This document shows, in pieces, positions 32,073 to 41,127 of a stretch of DNA of 64,000 bases (positions are counted from its first letter, which is position 1; each line of letters opens with the position of its first letter). The stretch is taken from positions 1 to 64,000 of the forward strand of contig JAFRFB010000052.1 of the NCBI GenBank assembly GCA_017434555.1. The letters run 5' to 3'. Position numbers and translations under genes: made by a program. Source of the stretch: Methanobrevibacter sp. GTDB taxonomy: Archaea; Methanobacteriota; Methanobacteria; Methanobacteriales; Methanobacteriaceae. The notes under the pieces were generated by a model. It was given only the letters and a program-made list of their open reading frames with translations. It had not been told where the DNA came from and ran no database searches.

Positions 32073-32366
32073 TTAATCTTCCTGTAAAACCCTCCAATAA
32101 TGCACATCACAAATACGATCATTAGCCAAAACCATATCATGAGTTAACTTTTCAAGCAACACCCTATTATCATCATTAATATTCTCATCAATCCAAGACA
32201 ATAACACCCCAAACAACTCCATATTAACATCCTCATGATACATTAAAACATTAAAAAGCTTATTCAATTCACCACAAGCATTCTCCATACTAATTATAGC
32301 CGAATTAGTACCGCGAATATGAATAGCTTCTTGAACACCATCATGATAAACATACCTATCAACCAT
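32073..32366 (-). CDS. small helical unknown protein
   Basis: 97 residues, mainly helical (ENACGELNKLFNVLMYHED, LLEKLTHDMVLANDRIC). It overlaps the small gene at 32366 by its start. No domain recognised. Confidence 0.66.
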   Translation of the reverse strand: MVDRYVYHDGVQEAIHIRGTNSAIISMENACGELNKLFNVLMYHEDVNMELFGVLLSWIDENINDDNRVLLEKLTHDMVLANDRICDVHYWRVLQED

Positions 32367-32473
32367 TATTTAAATCTCCTAACAATTACTCTCCTCTTAT
32401 CCACATAATGTTTATTCATATCCTCTCTCCATGATTTTAACCATCGATGATAACTATTATTATTTGAATACAT
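32366..32473 (-). CDS. very small basic protein
   Basis: 35 residues, basic (SYHRWLKSWREDMNKHY, then VDKRRVIVRRFK). The stop overlaps the start of the next gene (TAATG), and it starts just after the upstream gene at 32481, typical of a real coupled gene. It could bind nucleic acid; no motif proves it. Confidence 0.5.
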   Translation of the reverse strand: MYSNNNSYHRWLKSWREDMNKHYVDKRRVIVRRFK

Positions 32474-32480
32474 TTATCTA

Positions 32481-32801
32481 TTAATGTTTCCTACTACTTT
32501 TATGCTGATTAACCGTACGAGTCAAACCAAGCAACTTATCATCCAACAAATTAACCTTATCCGCCAAATCATCCAACTCAGAAATATTCAGTAACTCTTT
32601 CATCAATTTAAAAAAATTCAAATACACACCCAATCTTTCACTGTTAACCTTTGCAGTATTCTTTAAAAACTCAACATGCTCACAAAAATCATTAAGTTCC
32701 TCACGATTCAAACTATAGCCTTGGTAAATAATCCTTAAATCATCACGATTATGTATATCTAAAATACTATCCCAGTCACGCATATCAACATCCAATCTCA
32801 T
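32481..32801 (-). CDS. helical unknown protein
   Basis: 106 residues, helix-rich, with heptad-like Leu spacing (LMKELLNISELDDLADKVN, LLDDKLLGLTRTV) and a basic Lys/His tail (HKSSRKH). Oligomerising helical protein likely. No domain recognised. Confidence 0.66.
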   Translation of the reverse strand: MRLDVDMRDWDSILDIHNRDDLRIIYQGYSLNREELNDFCEHVEFLKNTAKVNSERLGVYLNFFKLMKELLNISELDDLADKVNLLDDKLLGLTRTVNQHKSSRKH

Positions 32802-32861
32802 AACTTACCCCACTATTTACCTCAAAAAATCAACAAATAGATGCATTTAACTACCATTAAT

Positions 32862-33167
32862 TTATTCTTTTATTCTCTTAACTTTATAATAATCCACTAT
32901 TCCTAAATCAACCACATATTTGGGAATCTTAAAATAATTGAAATTATAATTAAAAACATCAGCATCCTTAATAATAACCAACTTACAATTATCCCATTCC
33001 TGTAAAGCATCATAACCAGTAATACGAGCAATACACTTATCATAAGTTTTTATCTCTTCCACACCATTAATCACCCATTCGCTTTTAACAGTAGTATATA
33101 ATTCAATACAATCATCTTTTCCTTTAATCTCTTCATCAAACACTCTAAATATTTCTTTAGAATCCAT
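32862..33167 (-). CDS. small unknown protein
   Basis: 101 residues, alternating strands and helices (CKLVIIKDADVFNYNFNYF). Acidic start, basic Lys end. It has its own spacing of about 60 nt to the next gene. No domain recognised. Confidence 0.65.
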   Translation of the reverse strand: MDSKEIFRVFDEEIKGKDDCIELYTTVKSEWVINGVEEIKTYDKCIARITGYDALQEWDNCKLVIIKDADVFNYNFNYFKIPKYVVDLGIVDYYKVKRIKE

Positions 33168-33203
33168 ATTATAATCACCTCATACTAAAAAAAATCATAT
33201 TTT

Positions 33204-33542
33204 TTATATATTCACCCAGTCTTGATGAATATTATTCCGTATAGCTTTAATCTTATACGCTGTTTTCATCAAACCTAACGGTGTTTCCTTAAAATTAGGC
33301 TCCACTAAACATTCAATTCTTTCATGAACAAGATTCATATTCCAACCACTAAAATAATGATTATGCTGTGAAAACAAATCAAATAATAAAACAATACCCT
33401 CCCAATCAAAGTCAATACTTCGTAATGTTCCATCAAACATTTGTAAATCTAAACTTAATTTTAAATCATCATCACGACTATGTTTAATAAAACACCAATC
33501 AATTACAATAGCTGAAACTACCTTTTCATCTGCAGACTCCAT
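33204..33542 (-). CDS. unknown protein
   Basis: 112 residues from the ATG at 33542, which has GGGAGGA 9 nt upstream; the frame extends to 33569. Strands near the start (VVSAIVIDWCFIKHS), Asp-rich LKLSLDLQMFDGTL, helices at the end. No domain recognised. Confidence 0.65.
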   Translation of the reverse strand: MESADEKVVSAIVIDWCFIKHSRDDDLKLSLDLQMFDGTLRSIDFDWEGIVLLFDLFSQHNHYFSGWNMNLVHERIECLVEPNFKETPLGLMKTAYKIKAIRNNIHQDWVNI

Positions 33543-33547
33543 TTTTT

Positions 33548-33898
33548 TTAATCCTCCCTTATCATACACTTTAAAATTAACTTGGCTAATTGGTCTTTAT
33601 CTATTTTTAAACCATTATTCTCTGCTTCCACACATACTCTGTGAGCAGTATCATTAACCAACTCCAAATATTCATCACCTTGATATTTTATTGCATCATT
33701 AGTAATACTAATCAAAGCTGATTTTCTACTCTTGAAAAATCTACAATTCCAGTGCTCATCATCACAACCCGGATACTCATCTACACTAGGCGGATTAATC
33801 CAAGTAGGACGACTATAATAATGATAAACACAATTTCTTACTAGTTTTTTCCCTATTTTTTCATCTTGATACCAATAACAATCAATACAACGCACCAT
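33548..33898 (-). CDS. cysteine-rich zinc-type protein
   Basis: 116 residues. The N-terminus has CIDCYWYQ, then CVYHYY, YPGCDDEHWNC, a Cys/His set able to bind zinc, followed by a helical half (ALISITNDAIKY, LAKLILKCMIRED). CxxCxxY openings of this kind also occur at 59205. No enzyme motif seen. Confidence 0.7.
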   Translation of the reverse strand: MVRCIDCYWYQDEKIGKKLVRNCVYHYYSRPTWINPPSVDEYPGCDDEHWNCRFFKSRKSALISITNDAIKYQGDEYLELVNDTAHRVCVEAENNGLKIDKDQLAKLILKCMIRED

Positions 33899-33953
33899 AA
33901 TATATTTTCCTCATTCAGTATTTTTTTTATTAATTTAATTTAAATTCAGACAT

Positions 33954-34133
33954 TTATTTACTCCCCATTTTTTTATCTAATATTATAACATTACCACAAC
34001 TACAATGCACTAACCTACGACCATCATCTTGATAATAAGGATACCTTGTACTAACATCCTCACCACAAACAGGACATTTAACTTTACTAAAATTATCCAA
34101 AAACGTATTTAACCGTTTAGCAAAACCAATCAT
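33954..34133 (-). CDS. zinc-ribbon protein
   Basis: About 59 residues from the ATG at 34133 (GGGAGGATT upstream). CPVCG and CSCG, 23 residues apart, form a zinc ribbon. A Lys-rich tail follows. The frame extends to 34166 but would overlap the gene at 34148. Confidence 0.72.
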   Translation of the reverse strand: MIGFAKRLNTFLDNFSKVKCPVCGEDVSTRYPYYQDDGRRLVHCSCGNVIILDKKMGSK

Positions 34134-34147
34134 CACACTAATCCTCC

Positions 34148-34420
34148 CTAACATGTAAAAATACAATAATCCTTAAAAAAAATACAATTCTCACATTCAC
34201 GTTTACATTGGACTTCAAAATCTAAAGGAGCTCGTTTAATGAATAATGCTACTGCAGTAATATAATCCACACCATTTTTTAACTGAATATCTTTTATCAT
34301 TAACCTCATTTGTTTTTCAAGTTCACTTACAGTATAATCACTCCACTCATGATAGAATTTCTTTAAATACGCCACATCAGGATTATTAGAAGCCATATCA
34401 AAAGTATAATATTCAACCAT
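34148..34420 (-). CDS. small Cys-rich C-terminal protein
   Basis: 90 residues: a helical N-terminal half (SELEKQMRLMIKDIQLKNG) and a cysteine-rich end (CKRECENCIFF, YCIFTC) likely to bind metal. No domain recognised. Confidence 0.66.
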   Translation of the reverse strand: MVEYYTFDMASNNPDVAYLKKFYHEWSDYTVSELEKQMRLMIKDIQLKNGVDYITAVALFIKRAPLDFEVQCKRECENCIFFKDYCIFTC

Positions 34421-34450
34421 ATTTAGAATCTTCCCTGTCTTCTTTGCTCT

Positions 34451-34861
34451 TCAAACTTTTCTAAATCCACCATTTACATACTCCATTATTTTAGTATTTT
34501 CTTTATAATCTAACTCTTCCCAGTGAGGATTATCTTTATAAGTATAAATTATTTTATACCTTAAATAATTATCATTTAATGATTCTTCACGTAACACACG
34601 GATTAACTTCAAATCCAAATAATCTATAAAATCTTCATGAACCCTACAGAACCAATTAGTTATATTCCGTGTTTCAACACACACCATTCCTTTATAAAAA
34701 TAGCTAGTATCCTCACCAATAAAAACATTCTCTAACCTGTCATCAGTATCATATTCTATTTCAAAATCATTCAAACAATTCTTAAATCTTGCAACATATT
34801 GCGAAGATTTCAAACTATAAAATATTATTTGACTCAATAAATGCTCATCACTACTACCCAT
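34451..34861 (-). CDS. unknown protein
   Basis: 136 residues, acidic, alternating strand and helix. A segment CLNDFEIEYDTDDRLENV is followed by YFYKGMVCVETRNITNWF. No domain recognised. Confidence 0.64.
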   Translation of the reverse strand: MGSSDEHLLSQIIFYSLKSSQYVARFKNCLNDFEIEYDTDDRLENVFIGEDTSYFYKGMVCVETRNITNWFCRVHEDFIDYLDLKLIRVLREESLNDNYLRYKIIYTYKDNPHWEELDYKENTKIMEYVNGGFRKV

Positions 34862-34899
34862 ATTAAGTAACCTCCAACTAATTTTATTATTTTAAGGTT

Positions 34900-35196
34900 T
34901 CATAAAATCCTTGATGTATCAAAATCCGTGTACTGACCAATCACTCTTGCTAATTCATCAATACGTGCACGATAACACTCCCTTTCAACCACCAAAGAAT
35001 GTAATTTCTCAACATCCTCCTTATTATACAAAGATGCTTCATGATTCATACCAGCTAATTTGTCCTCAGCTTGATTAGCTCTATCATCAAAATTAACAAT
35101 AGTCCAAACCAAATCCTCCAAAGGAACACTAACCATTTTAACAGTAGTATCCCCCAAAATAGCATCCGTTTTACTTTTAACTTCCTCAAACTCCAT
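34900..35196 (-). CDS. helical unknown protein
   Basis: 98 residues, mainly helical, with LVWTIVNFDDRANQAEDKL and KEDVEKLHSLVVERECYRARI. It belongs in appearance to the short helical/coiled-coil set. It lies directly before the AP2 cluster. Confidence 0.66.
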   Translation of the reverse strand: MEFEEVKSKTDAILGDTTVKMVSVPLEDLVWTIVNFDDRANQAEDKLAGMNHEASLYNKEDVEKLHSLVVERECYRARIDELARVIGQYTDFDTSRIL

Positions 35197-35204
35197 AATT
35201 TTTT

Positions 35205-36056
35205 TTATCCCATAATCTTCTTTATCTTTGCATCATAATCTTTTTTAAGCCGTCGATTATAAGCATAAGCATCATTACGACCTTTATTATATTTTTCAAA
35301 AAATGTTACTGGCCTTTTAATCTCTAAAAATTTTAAACCATCACTTGTTTCATCAATACCTTCACATAACGCATCGTAATCCCAATTACACTTTCTTAAT
35401 AATTTAACTTCAGCTACTGCTGTTTCATAATCATCAAATACGCCATAAGTTTCTTTGATTCCATTTATAGTTTTCACTATTTCATATTTACCATTAGGTA
35501 ATTTTATAATGTTTTTAGTAGTGGTTTCTTGTAATCTAGTATTATCATTTAATACGTTACGCCAACCTTCACGGCGAAGCATGAATAATCTATTTGTAGC
35601 TTCTTCTAAACTATCAAAGGAACCAAAATAATATTCTTTATAATCAATATTCTTATAAATCCTGTATTTTCCATTGTGAAATTTAATATTTTTATTAATA
35701 GATCCAACTAATCTTTCATTAACATTCCAACCATTACTTTGGAAGTAGTCTCTCCATTTTTTAGCTTCTTCAAAGTTATGGTATCTTCCGAAGTATTCGT
35801 TTTTACCGTTAATATTTTTAATGATTTCATAAACATCAAGGTCTTCACGATACTGAATATATTTCCAGTCTGCACTTCTTTTTTTGGGATATGGTTGCCA
35901 GTTATTAGCTTGACACCAATCACGTATCATTAATGCACCTATTAATGTTTTAAAACCACCCATACTCTTAACTTTACCATCAATGAATTTACTTACTGAA
36001 TATCTATCATCATGTTTATGATAGCTAATGTTTGTAGTACCAGGAATTCCTTTCAT
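35205..36056 (-). CDS. AP2-repeat protein (about five repeats)
   Basis: 283 residues. Repeats follow the pattern YxV-K-NG-YFGSFDSLEEA-RD-LxxxGW (residues 8-60, 65-110, 118-165, 175-225). The tail DWDYDALCEGIDETSDGLKF and GRNDAYAYN is shared with the AP2 proteins at 26410 and 40304. Each AP2 repeat is a likely DNA-binding sheet, so the array may bind spaced repeats. It starts a run of AP2 and recombinase genes. Confidence 0.82.
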   Translation of the reverse strand: MKGIPGTTNISYHKHDDRYSVSKFIDGKVKSMGGFKTLIGALMIRDWCQANNWQPYPKKRSADWKYIQYREDLDVYEIIKNINGKNEYFGRYHNFEEAKKWRDYFQSNGWNVNERLVGSINKNIKFHNGKYRIYKNIDYKEYYFGSFDSLEEATNRLFMLRREGWRNVLNDNTRLQETTTKNIIKLPNGKYEIVKTINGIKETYGVFDDYETAVAEVKLLRKCNWDYDALCEGIDETSDGLKFLEIKRPVTFFEKYNKGRNDAYAYNRRLKKDYDAKIKKIMG

Positions 36057-36062
36057 AACACC

Positions 36063-36620
36063 TTAATTGTTCCCTCCATATTTTTTATTATATGTTGATT
36101 CAATAGACCCTGTGTTTGTTGGTTTTTCATTAGAATAAATTGGATTAGATAAACTACCCACTTTAACACCATTTACTTCTTTTTTCCTTTGATTCTTTTT
36201 TCTCTGTTTAATTTTTTTCTTTTTTGTTCTTTTCATTTTAATTGGTTTATATAATTGTTTAAAATAAGTTATACTCCAATCATGTTCTATTAATTTTGAT
36301 ATTGCTTCTTTTGCCTCTTCTTCTGTAGGCCATATTCCAAAGAAATATGTTTTACCATTTAAATTTTTAGTTACTCGATAACCAGTATTAAGGCGAGTAA
36401 TATATCTTAATTCATGACCTCTTTTTAAGGGTAAATATTTCTTAAATTCCTCAGGTAATAAGTTAACATCCCAATTAATACTTTTTAATGCATCAACAAA
36501 TCTTTGCGCATCATAATAATTATCAACTACTCCAAAATAAGTTAATTCTCCATTAACAGATTTTCTAACTTCATATTTGCCTTGTTTATTTATACTACAA
36601 TGTTTTATAGGAATACTCAT
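36063..36620 (-). CDS. AP2-repeat protein (two repeats) with basic tail
   Basis: 185 residues. Two AP2-like repeats (KYEVRKSVNGELTYFG, YRVTKNLNGKTYFFGI), then a basic stretch (KRTKKKKIKQRKKNQRKK) and an Asn-rich end. The basic linker could bind nucleic acid. It is separated from the larger AP2 gene upstream by 45 nt. Confidence 0.78.
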   Translation of the reverse strand: MSIPIKHCSINKQGKYEVRKSVNGELTYFGVVDNYYDAQRFVDALKSINWDVNLLPEEFKKYLPLKRGHELRYITRLNTGYRVTKNLNGKTYFFGIWPTEEEAKEAISKLIEHDWSITYFKQLYKPIKMKRTKKKKIKQRKKNQRKKEVNGVKVGSLSNPIYSNEKPTNTGSIESTYNKKYGGNN

Positions 36621-36665
36621 AATCTCTAAAAATTCACCATCCCTTTATTTTAATTTTCTTTTTTT

Positions 36666-37688
36666 TTAGAATAATTTTGTGTTTTCAAAGTAATTGTCAC
36701 TAACTTGTTTTTTCTTACGATATTTATCCTTATACTCTAAACTGAAATCATGTTCTTCTAAAAAATCCCTTGCAACAATAGCTTCTTCTATTGTGTCGAA
36801 TGAACCCCAAGTAATCTTATCTTTACTAATTTGATAACCATACTTTGTAGTACGAATATATCTGTTAGGATTCTTATTTTTCTTGAATGTTTTTTCATCA
36901 TAGAATTTACTTATGTCCTCAGGATCCCAATTATGCTCTTCAAAATAGTCACGTGCAGTCATAGCTTCTTCTAATGATTCATAATGGCCGAATGTAATTA
37001 CTTCATCATCTATTTTTTTACGAATATAATACACACCTTTGACTTCATAAACATATCTTTTAGGTCTTTCTTTAACTGGAACTTTCACTGGTTCTGATTC
37101 ATTATTCTCTTGCTCCCAGTTATGTTCTCTAAGATAATCTCTTGCAGTTATTGCTTCATCTAAAGTATTATATGTTCCAAAGCATTCATCTTTACCATTA
37201 ATACTTTTGATTATATTATATCCTGTTTTATCAAAGTGGATATATTTATCATCAAACTCTTCAAATGATTCATCATTAGTTATTACTGATTCTTCTTCAG
37301 ATATGTTCTCAGATGAAACTGGTTCTTGGGATTTATCCTCAATTTCTTTAGGAGGATAATCTTCAGGTATGTCCATTTTTATAGGTTCATCTTCAATCAT
37401 TTCCTTTTCAGGTGCAACATCTATAATCTCAGATTCTTTATTTTCATGGTTTATAATTGGTTTTAATGGTTTTATTGGAGAATTGTTAATGTCAGTGATT
37501 CCTTTTAGGTTAATATTCCACTCATTATCTTCAAATAAATCACGATAAATTATAGCTTTTTCAATATCATAGAATACAGCAAAAACATGAGTTTCATCAT
37601 TTAAATTTTTAATGACTTTATAAACTCCATTTTTACGATATAAATTTCGTAATTCATTATCTTCAAAATTCTCCAACATCCAAACCAA
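36666..37688 (-). CDS. AP2-repeat protein (four repeats) with acidic linker
   Basis: 340 residues; the likely start is the ATG at 37679. AP2 repeats sit at residues 10-50, 150-195, 215-255 and 275-315 (GYNIIKSINGKDECFG, VYYIRKKIDDEVITFG). An acidic linker (residues 75-150) rich in Glu, Pro and Asp separates the first from the rest. It is followed at 37702 by a recombinase gene, and by 36063 in the same run. Confidence 0.82.
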   Translation of the reverse strand: MVWMLENFEDNELRNLYRKNGVYKVIKNLNDETHVFAVFYDIEKAIIYRDLFEDNEWNINLKGITDINNSPIKPLKPIINHENKESEIIDVAPEKEMIEDEPIKMDIPEDYPPKEIEDKSQEPVSSENISEEESVITNDESFEEFDDKYIHFDKTGYNIIKSINGKDECFGTYNTLDEAITARDYLREHNWEQENNESEPVKVPVKERPKRYVYEVKGVYYIRKKIDDEVITFGHYESLEEAMTARDYFEEHNWDPEDISKFYDEKTFKKNKNPNRYIRTTKYGYQISKDKITWGSFDTIEEAIVARDFLEEHDFSLEYKDKYRKKKQVSDNYFENTKLF

Positions 37689-37701
37689 CTTTTATTTTTT
37701 T

Positions 37702-38799
37702 TTAGTTTAGTATTCTTCTATGATTATACATTAATTGTTCTTCATCAACTTGAGCATAAATGGTCGTAGTGTCTAAGTTACTATGACCTAATAATTGTTT
37801 GACTTGCTCTATAGGAACTCCTTTATTCAAAAGATTAGTTGCCATCGTCCTTCTAAATTTATGTGGATGACATTTAACACCAACATTACGTCCAGCTAAA
37901 CGGAAACGTCTTTCAATTCCATTTATACCCATTCGATTATAAGGTTTTTTGAAAGCAACAAATAGTGCCGGATTATCATCTGTCCTAGAATTTAAATATG
38001 CTTCCAAAGCTGTTTGTGCTCTAATATTAAAATAAGCTTCACGTTGTTTGTTACCTTTACCTAATACAATCATACTACAATTATTAAAATCAATATCATT
38101 CCTATTTAAACCTACTAATTCTGCAACACGAATACCACTACTCAATAATAATTCGAACATTGCTATGTCTCTTAAACGAGTATTAGGATATCTGTTGAAT
38201 TCATCACGTAGTAATTCAATTTCTTTAGATGTGAATGGTTTCTTAACTTTTTTACGGTCTTTAAGTTTGCTTATTTTAAGAACCGGATTATTTAGAATGT
38301 ATCCTTCTTCATTGAACCATCTGAAAATAGTTGATAAATACCTACGATGATTATCTAAACCAGTGTTACTTATTTCACAATGTTTCTGTTTAAAGGATAA
38401 CCAATCCAATATGTCTTGTGTTGTTATTTCACTTATTGGTTTGCAGGCAAATTCCATGAATTGCCTGTAAGATAATGTGTAGATATCTAAGGTTCTTTTA
38501 CTTTTACCCTCCAAAATATTAGCTTTAAGATATTTCTGGAATATTTCCTCATTTTCTTCTTCAAAATTATCATTCCTTTTAGCACCATCATCAACTAATA
38601 TTTCGAAGTTATTTAAAACTTCAAATAAGGTATCATTTAAGGTTAATAATTCTTTCCCACTCATAAAAGCTTTGCATTCATAGATGATTATATCTATGAG
38701 GTTCTGTAAGCTATTATTATTTAATAGCACATCATTTTCTTGTGAGATTGGTTGACCCATTTCAAATCCAACCCCACCCATTAATAGATTGTTATTCAT
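37702..38799 (-). CDS. XerC/D-like tyrosine recombinase, tandem copy 1
   Basis: 365 residues. SSGIRVAELVGLNRNDIDF (first Arg), GKGNKQREAYFN (Lys), HPHKFRRTMAT (His, second Arg), LLGHSNLDTTTIYAQV (His, Tyr) give the full catalytic set. The N-terminus has the ELLTLNDTLFEVLNN element seen in all four tandem copies. It is first at the left end of the tandem recombinase run (37702-43272). Closely similar to Firmicute-type recombinases. Confidence 0.9.
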   Translation of the reverse strand: MNNNLLMGGVGFEMGQPISQENDVLLNNNSLQNLIDIIIYECKAFMSGKELLTLNDTLFEVLNNFEILVDDGAKRNDNFEEENEEIFQKYLKANILEGKSKRTLDIYTLSYRQFMEFACKPISEITTQDILDWLSFKQKHCEISNTGLDNHRRYLSTIFRWFNEEGYILNNPVLKISKLKDRKKVKKPFTSKEIELLRDEFNRYPNTRLRDIAMFELLLSSGIRVAELVGLNRNDIDFNNCSMIVLGKGNKQREAYFNIRAQTALEAYLNSRTDDNPALFVAFKKPYNRMGINGIERRFRLAGRNVGVKCHPHKFRRTMATNLLNKGVPIEQVKQLLGHSNLDTTTIYAQVDEEQLMYNHRRILN

Positions 38800-38838
38800 A
38801 ACGGTTTTATATTAAATTCTCCAAAAAATTCTTTTTTT

Positions 38839-39870
38839 TTAGTTTGTGTATTTAGTATGATTTAATTTAACAGCATCTTGATCAACATTAACATAAATCA
38901 TAGTAGTGCTTATGCTTTCATGACCAAGTAATTTTTGAACTTGTTCTATAGGCATGCCTCTACGGATAGCATTAGTAGCCATTGTTCTTCTGAACTTATG
39001 TGGATGGCATTTAACACCACATTTCTCACCTAATTCCCTCATTATCCTTTCATGACCTGACTTACCCACACGATCATTTGGTGTATGGCTTGTAACAAAT
39101 AATGCAGGGTTATCATCATCACGTGACATTAAGTATTGTTGAAGATATAATTTTGCTTTATTATTAAAATAACAAGTTCTTTCTTTATTTCCTTTACCTA
39201 ATACTTTAAAAGTTAAATTATTGAAATTCATATCATTACGATTTAATCCAACTAACTCACCTATCCTTATACCACTACTTAATAGTAATTCAAATACTGC
39301 TTTAAGACGTATATCATCTGAAGGTATACTATCACGTAATTTTTCTAATTCATAATCAGTGAAAGCTTTTTTAACTTTTGTCTGACCACGAATCTTTTTA
39401 ATACGAGTCATTGGATTTTTGAAAATATAATCATTCTTATGTAACCAAGCAAATAGGCTAGATAAATGTTTACGAAGATTATCTAATGTAATATGACTAC
39501 AATCATTTAATCCCTGATACCAATCCAGAAATTCACGTATATCATCAGTGGTGATTAAAGAATAATGTTTACGCATATAACTGAAAAAATAATTATAACT
39601 TCTTTTATAAGCCACTAATGTTTTATTACTTAATCCTTCAACACTTTTTGCTTTGAAATATTCTTTTACTATGTGAATGTTTTCATTTTCCCAATCCAAA
39701 TGAATATCTTCTTTTTTCATAGTTAAGGTTACTTTATTAAATTCCTGATTTAATATACGATTTAATTGCATCATCTGATTACCATCAAGAACCTTATCCA
39801 TTCTATCAAGAATATCTTCAGTAGCTCTTCTTTGTGCTTCCGCACTTATTGATTTAATAGCTGTAGTCAT
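38839..39870 (-). CDS. XerC/D-like tyrosine recombinase, tandem copy 2
   Basis: 343 residues, complete catalytic set: SSGIRIGELVGLNRNDM, GKGNKERTCYF, HPHKFRRTMAT, LLGHESISTTMIYVNVD. The N-terminus has ILDRMDKVLDGNQMMQLNR. Overlaps the small gene at 39867 by 4 nt, so it is coupled to it. It is a paralog of copies 1, 3 and 4 with different core-binding regions, which likely give each a different target. Confidence 0.9.
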   Translation of the reverse strand: MTTAIKSISAEAQRRATEDILDRMDKVLDGNQMMQLNRILNQEFNKVTLTMKKEDIHLDWENENIHIVKEYFKAKSVEGLSNKTLVAYKRSYNYFFSYMRKHYSLITTDDIREFLDWYQGLNDCSHITLDNLRKHLSSLFAWLHKNDYIFKNPMTRIKKIRGQTKVKKAFTDYELEKLRDSIPSDDIRLKAVFELLLSSGIRIGELVGLNRNDMNFNNLTFKVLGKGNKERTCYFNNKAKLYLQQYLMSRDDDNPALFVTSHTPNDRVGKSGHERIMRELGEKCGVKCHPHKFRRTMATNAIRRGMPIEQVQKLLGHESISTTMIYVNVDQDAVKLNHTKYTN

Positions 39871-40280
39871 AATTCATCTAATCCTTTTTTAATTTTATCC
39901 AAATCAATACTACCAGTATTAATATATTCTCCGAATAACTCAACTAAATTTTGTATTTTAGTCATTCTTTCTTTTTGATTTTCAGATAACTCTAATATTT
40001 CAGTGAATACTTCACCATCAATATCATTAATAGTTCGCCCTATACTTATCTTTAAATCAATACTATATGGTTTAGAATATATTATTTCTCCATCTCTCGT
40101 ATGGTTTAAAGTGTCGGTATAATTATAAGTGAAAACACCATATCTATCAGTTAATACTTCACTTAGTATTTGTTGCCAAACACTTGGAAGATTAGTAACT
40201 GCATTCAACCAGTTACTTAAATCAATCTCAGGCTTACCATCTTCTATACATATCTTATTTCTTATTTCATTACCAGTCAT
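39867..40280 (-). CDS. small partner of AP2-repeat protein
   Basis: 137 residues. IDLSNWLNAV and WQQILSEVLTDR, with YSKPYSIDLKISIGR in the middle, resemble the protein at 54912 (TWKTLVRELL, RPYTVDLKICISE). Both lie directly downstream of an AP2-repeat gene. The family is not recognised. It is overlapped by recombinase copy 2. Confidence 0.7.
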   Translation of the reverse strand: MTGNEIRNKICIEDGKPEIDLSNWLNAVTNLPSVWQQILSEVLTDRYGVFTYNYTDTLNHTRDGEIIYSKPYSIDLKISIGRTINDIDGEVFTEILELSENQKERMTKIQNLVELFGEYINTGSIDLDKIKKGLDEL

Positions 40281-40303
40281 ATTATTTTTAACTCACCATC
40301 CTT

Positions 40304-40951
40304 TTATTGTTTCCATTCTTTAATGTATTTGTAAAAGAAGTAATCGTTTACTCCTTTTGGATTCTGCCGGTATAATGTACTGGCAGTTTTACCGTTTAAA
40401 AAGAGTAAACCATTACTGGTTTCATCTATACTGCTTATTGCTTCGTAATCCCAGTCACATAATATTAATAAATCTCTTTCAAATTGAGCATCAATTAGAT
40501 TCTCGAAACTACCATAATAAACTGTTTTACCATCTTCTTCACGACCTATACGATAGATTGCTTTTCGACCATCATTCCTTTTAATTATATGTTTCATACA
40601 ATCAAATAGTTTTAACCTTATATCCCAGTTGAATCGTTTGCATAATAATACTTGATATTCAGCTTCCTCTAATGTATCAAAGGTTCCATAGCTGACTTTG
40701 GTATTGTTCCATTGTCTGTTTACTTGGTATCGTCCACTAGGTAATTTTTGTATATAACGTGATTTACTGTAGCATAATCGTTCACTAGTTTTCCAACCAT
40801 GTTTTTGGAAGTAATCACGTGCTCGTTTAGCTTCATTTAAAGTATTATAGTTACCGAAACTAACCTGTCGTCCATCTAATTTTTTACTTACTTGATAATT
40901 ACCAGTAGATTTAATCAGATGAATATACTCCGTACCTTTAACACCAATCAT
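40304..40951 (-). CDS. AP2-repeat protein (three repeats)
   Basis: 215 residues. Three AP2 repeats (NYQVSKKLDGRQVSFGNYNT, RYQVNRQWNNTKVSYGTFDT, IYRIGREEDGKTVYYGSF), then the tail CDWDYEAISSIDETSNGLLF and GVNDYFFYKY, shared with the proteins at 26410 and 35205. It is followed by a small partner and recombinase copy 2. Confidence 0.82.
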   Translation of the reverse strand: MIGVKGTEYIHLIKSTGNYQVSKKLDGRQVSFGNYNTLNEAKRARDYFQKHGWKTSERLCYSKSRYIQKLPSGRYQVNRQWNNTKVSYGTFDTLEEAEYQVLLCKRFNWDIRLKLFDCMKHIIKRNDGRKAIYRIGREEDGKTVYYGSFENLIDAQFERDLLILCDWDYEAISSIDETSNGLLFLNGKTASTLYRQNPKGVNDYFFYKYIKEWKQ

Positions 40952-40957
40952 AAAAAT

Positions 40958-41125
40958 TTAACACCTCTTAAAGTATAATAAATCAAGAATCATGATTATA
41001 ACAGCCACAATTACAGCGAATACTGTGAATAATACTACATCATTAATAAAATAATCCAATATCTTCAATATTATCACTAATAAGGCGAATAAGGATAAAT
41101 CCACAATTAAATATTTATTATACAT
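40958..41125 (-). CDS. small two-segment membrane protein
   Basis: 55 residues with two hydrophobic segments (FALLVIILKILDYFI, VVLFTVFAVIVAVIIMILDLL) and a short basic end (YFKRC). Starts just inside the spacing after recombinase copy 3 and ends close to the AP2 gene start, so it is likely to be translated. Membrane anchor of unknown role. Confidence 0.55.
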   Translation of the reverse strand: MYNKYLIVDLSLFALLVIILKILDYFINDVVLFTVFAVIVAVIIMILDLLYFKRC

Positions 41126-41127
41126 AA

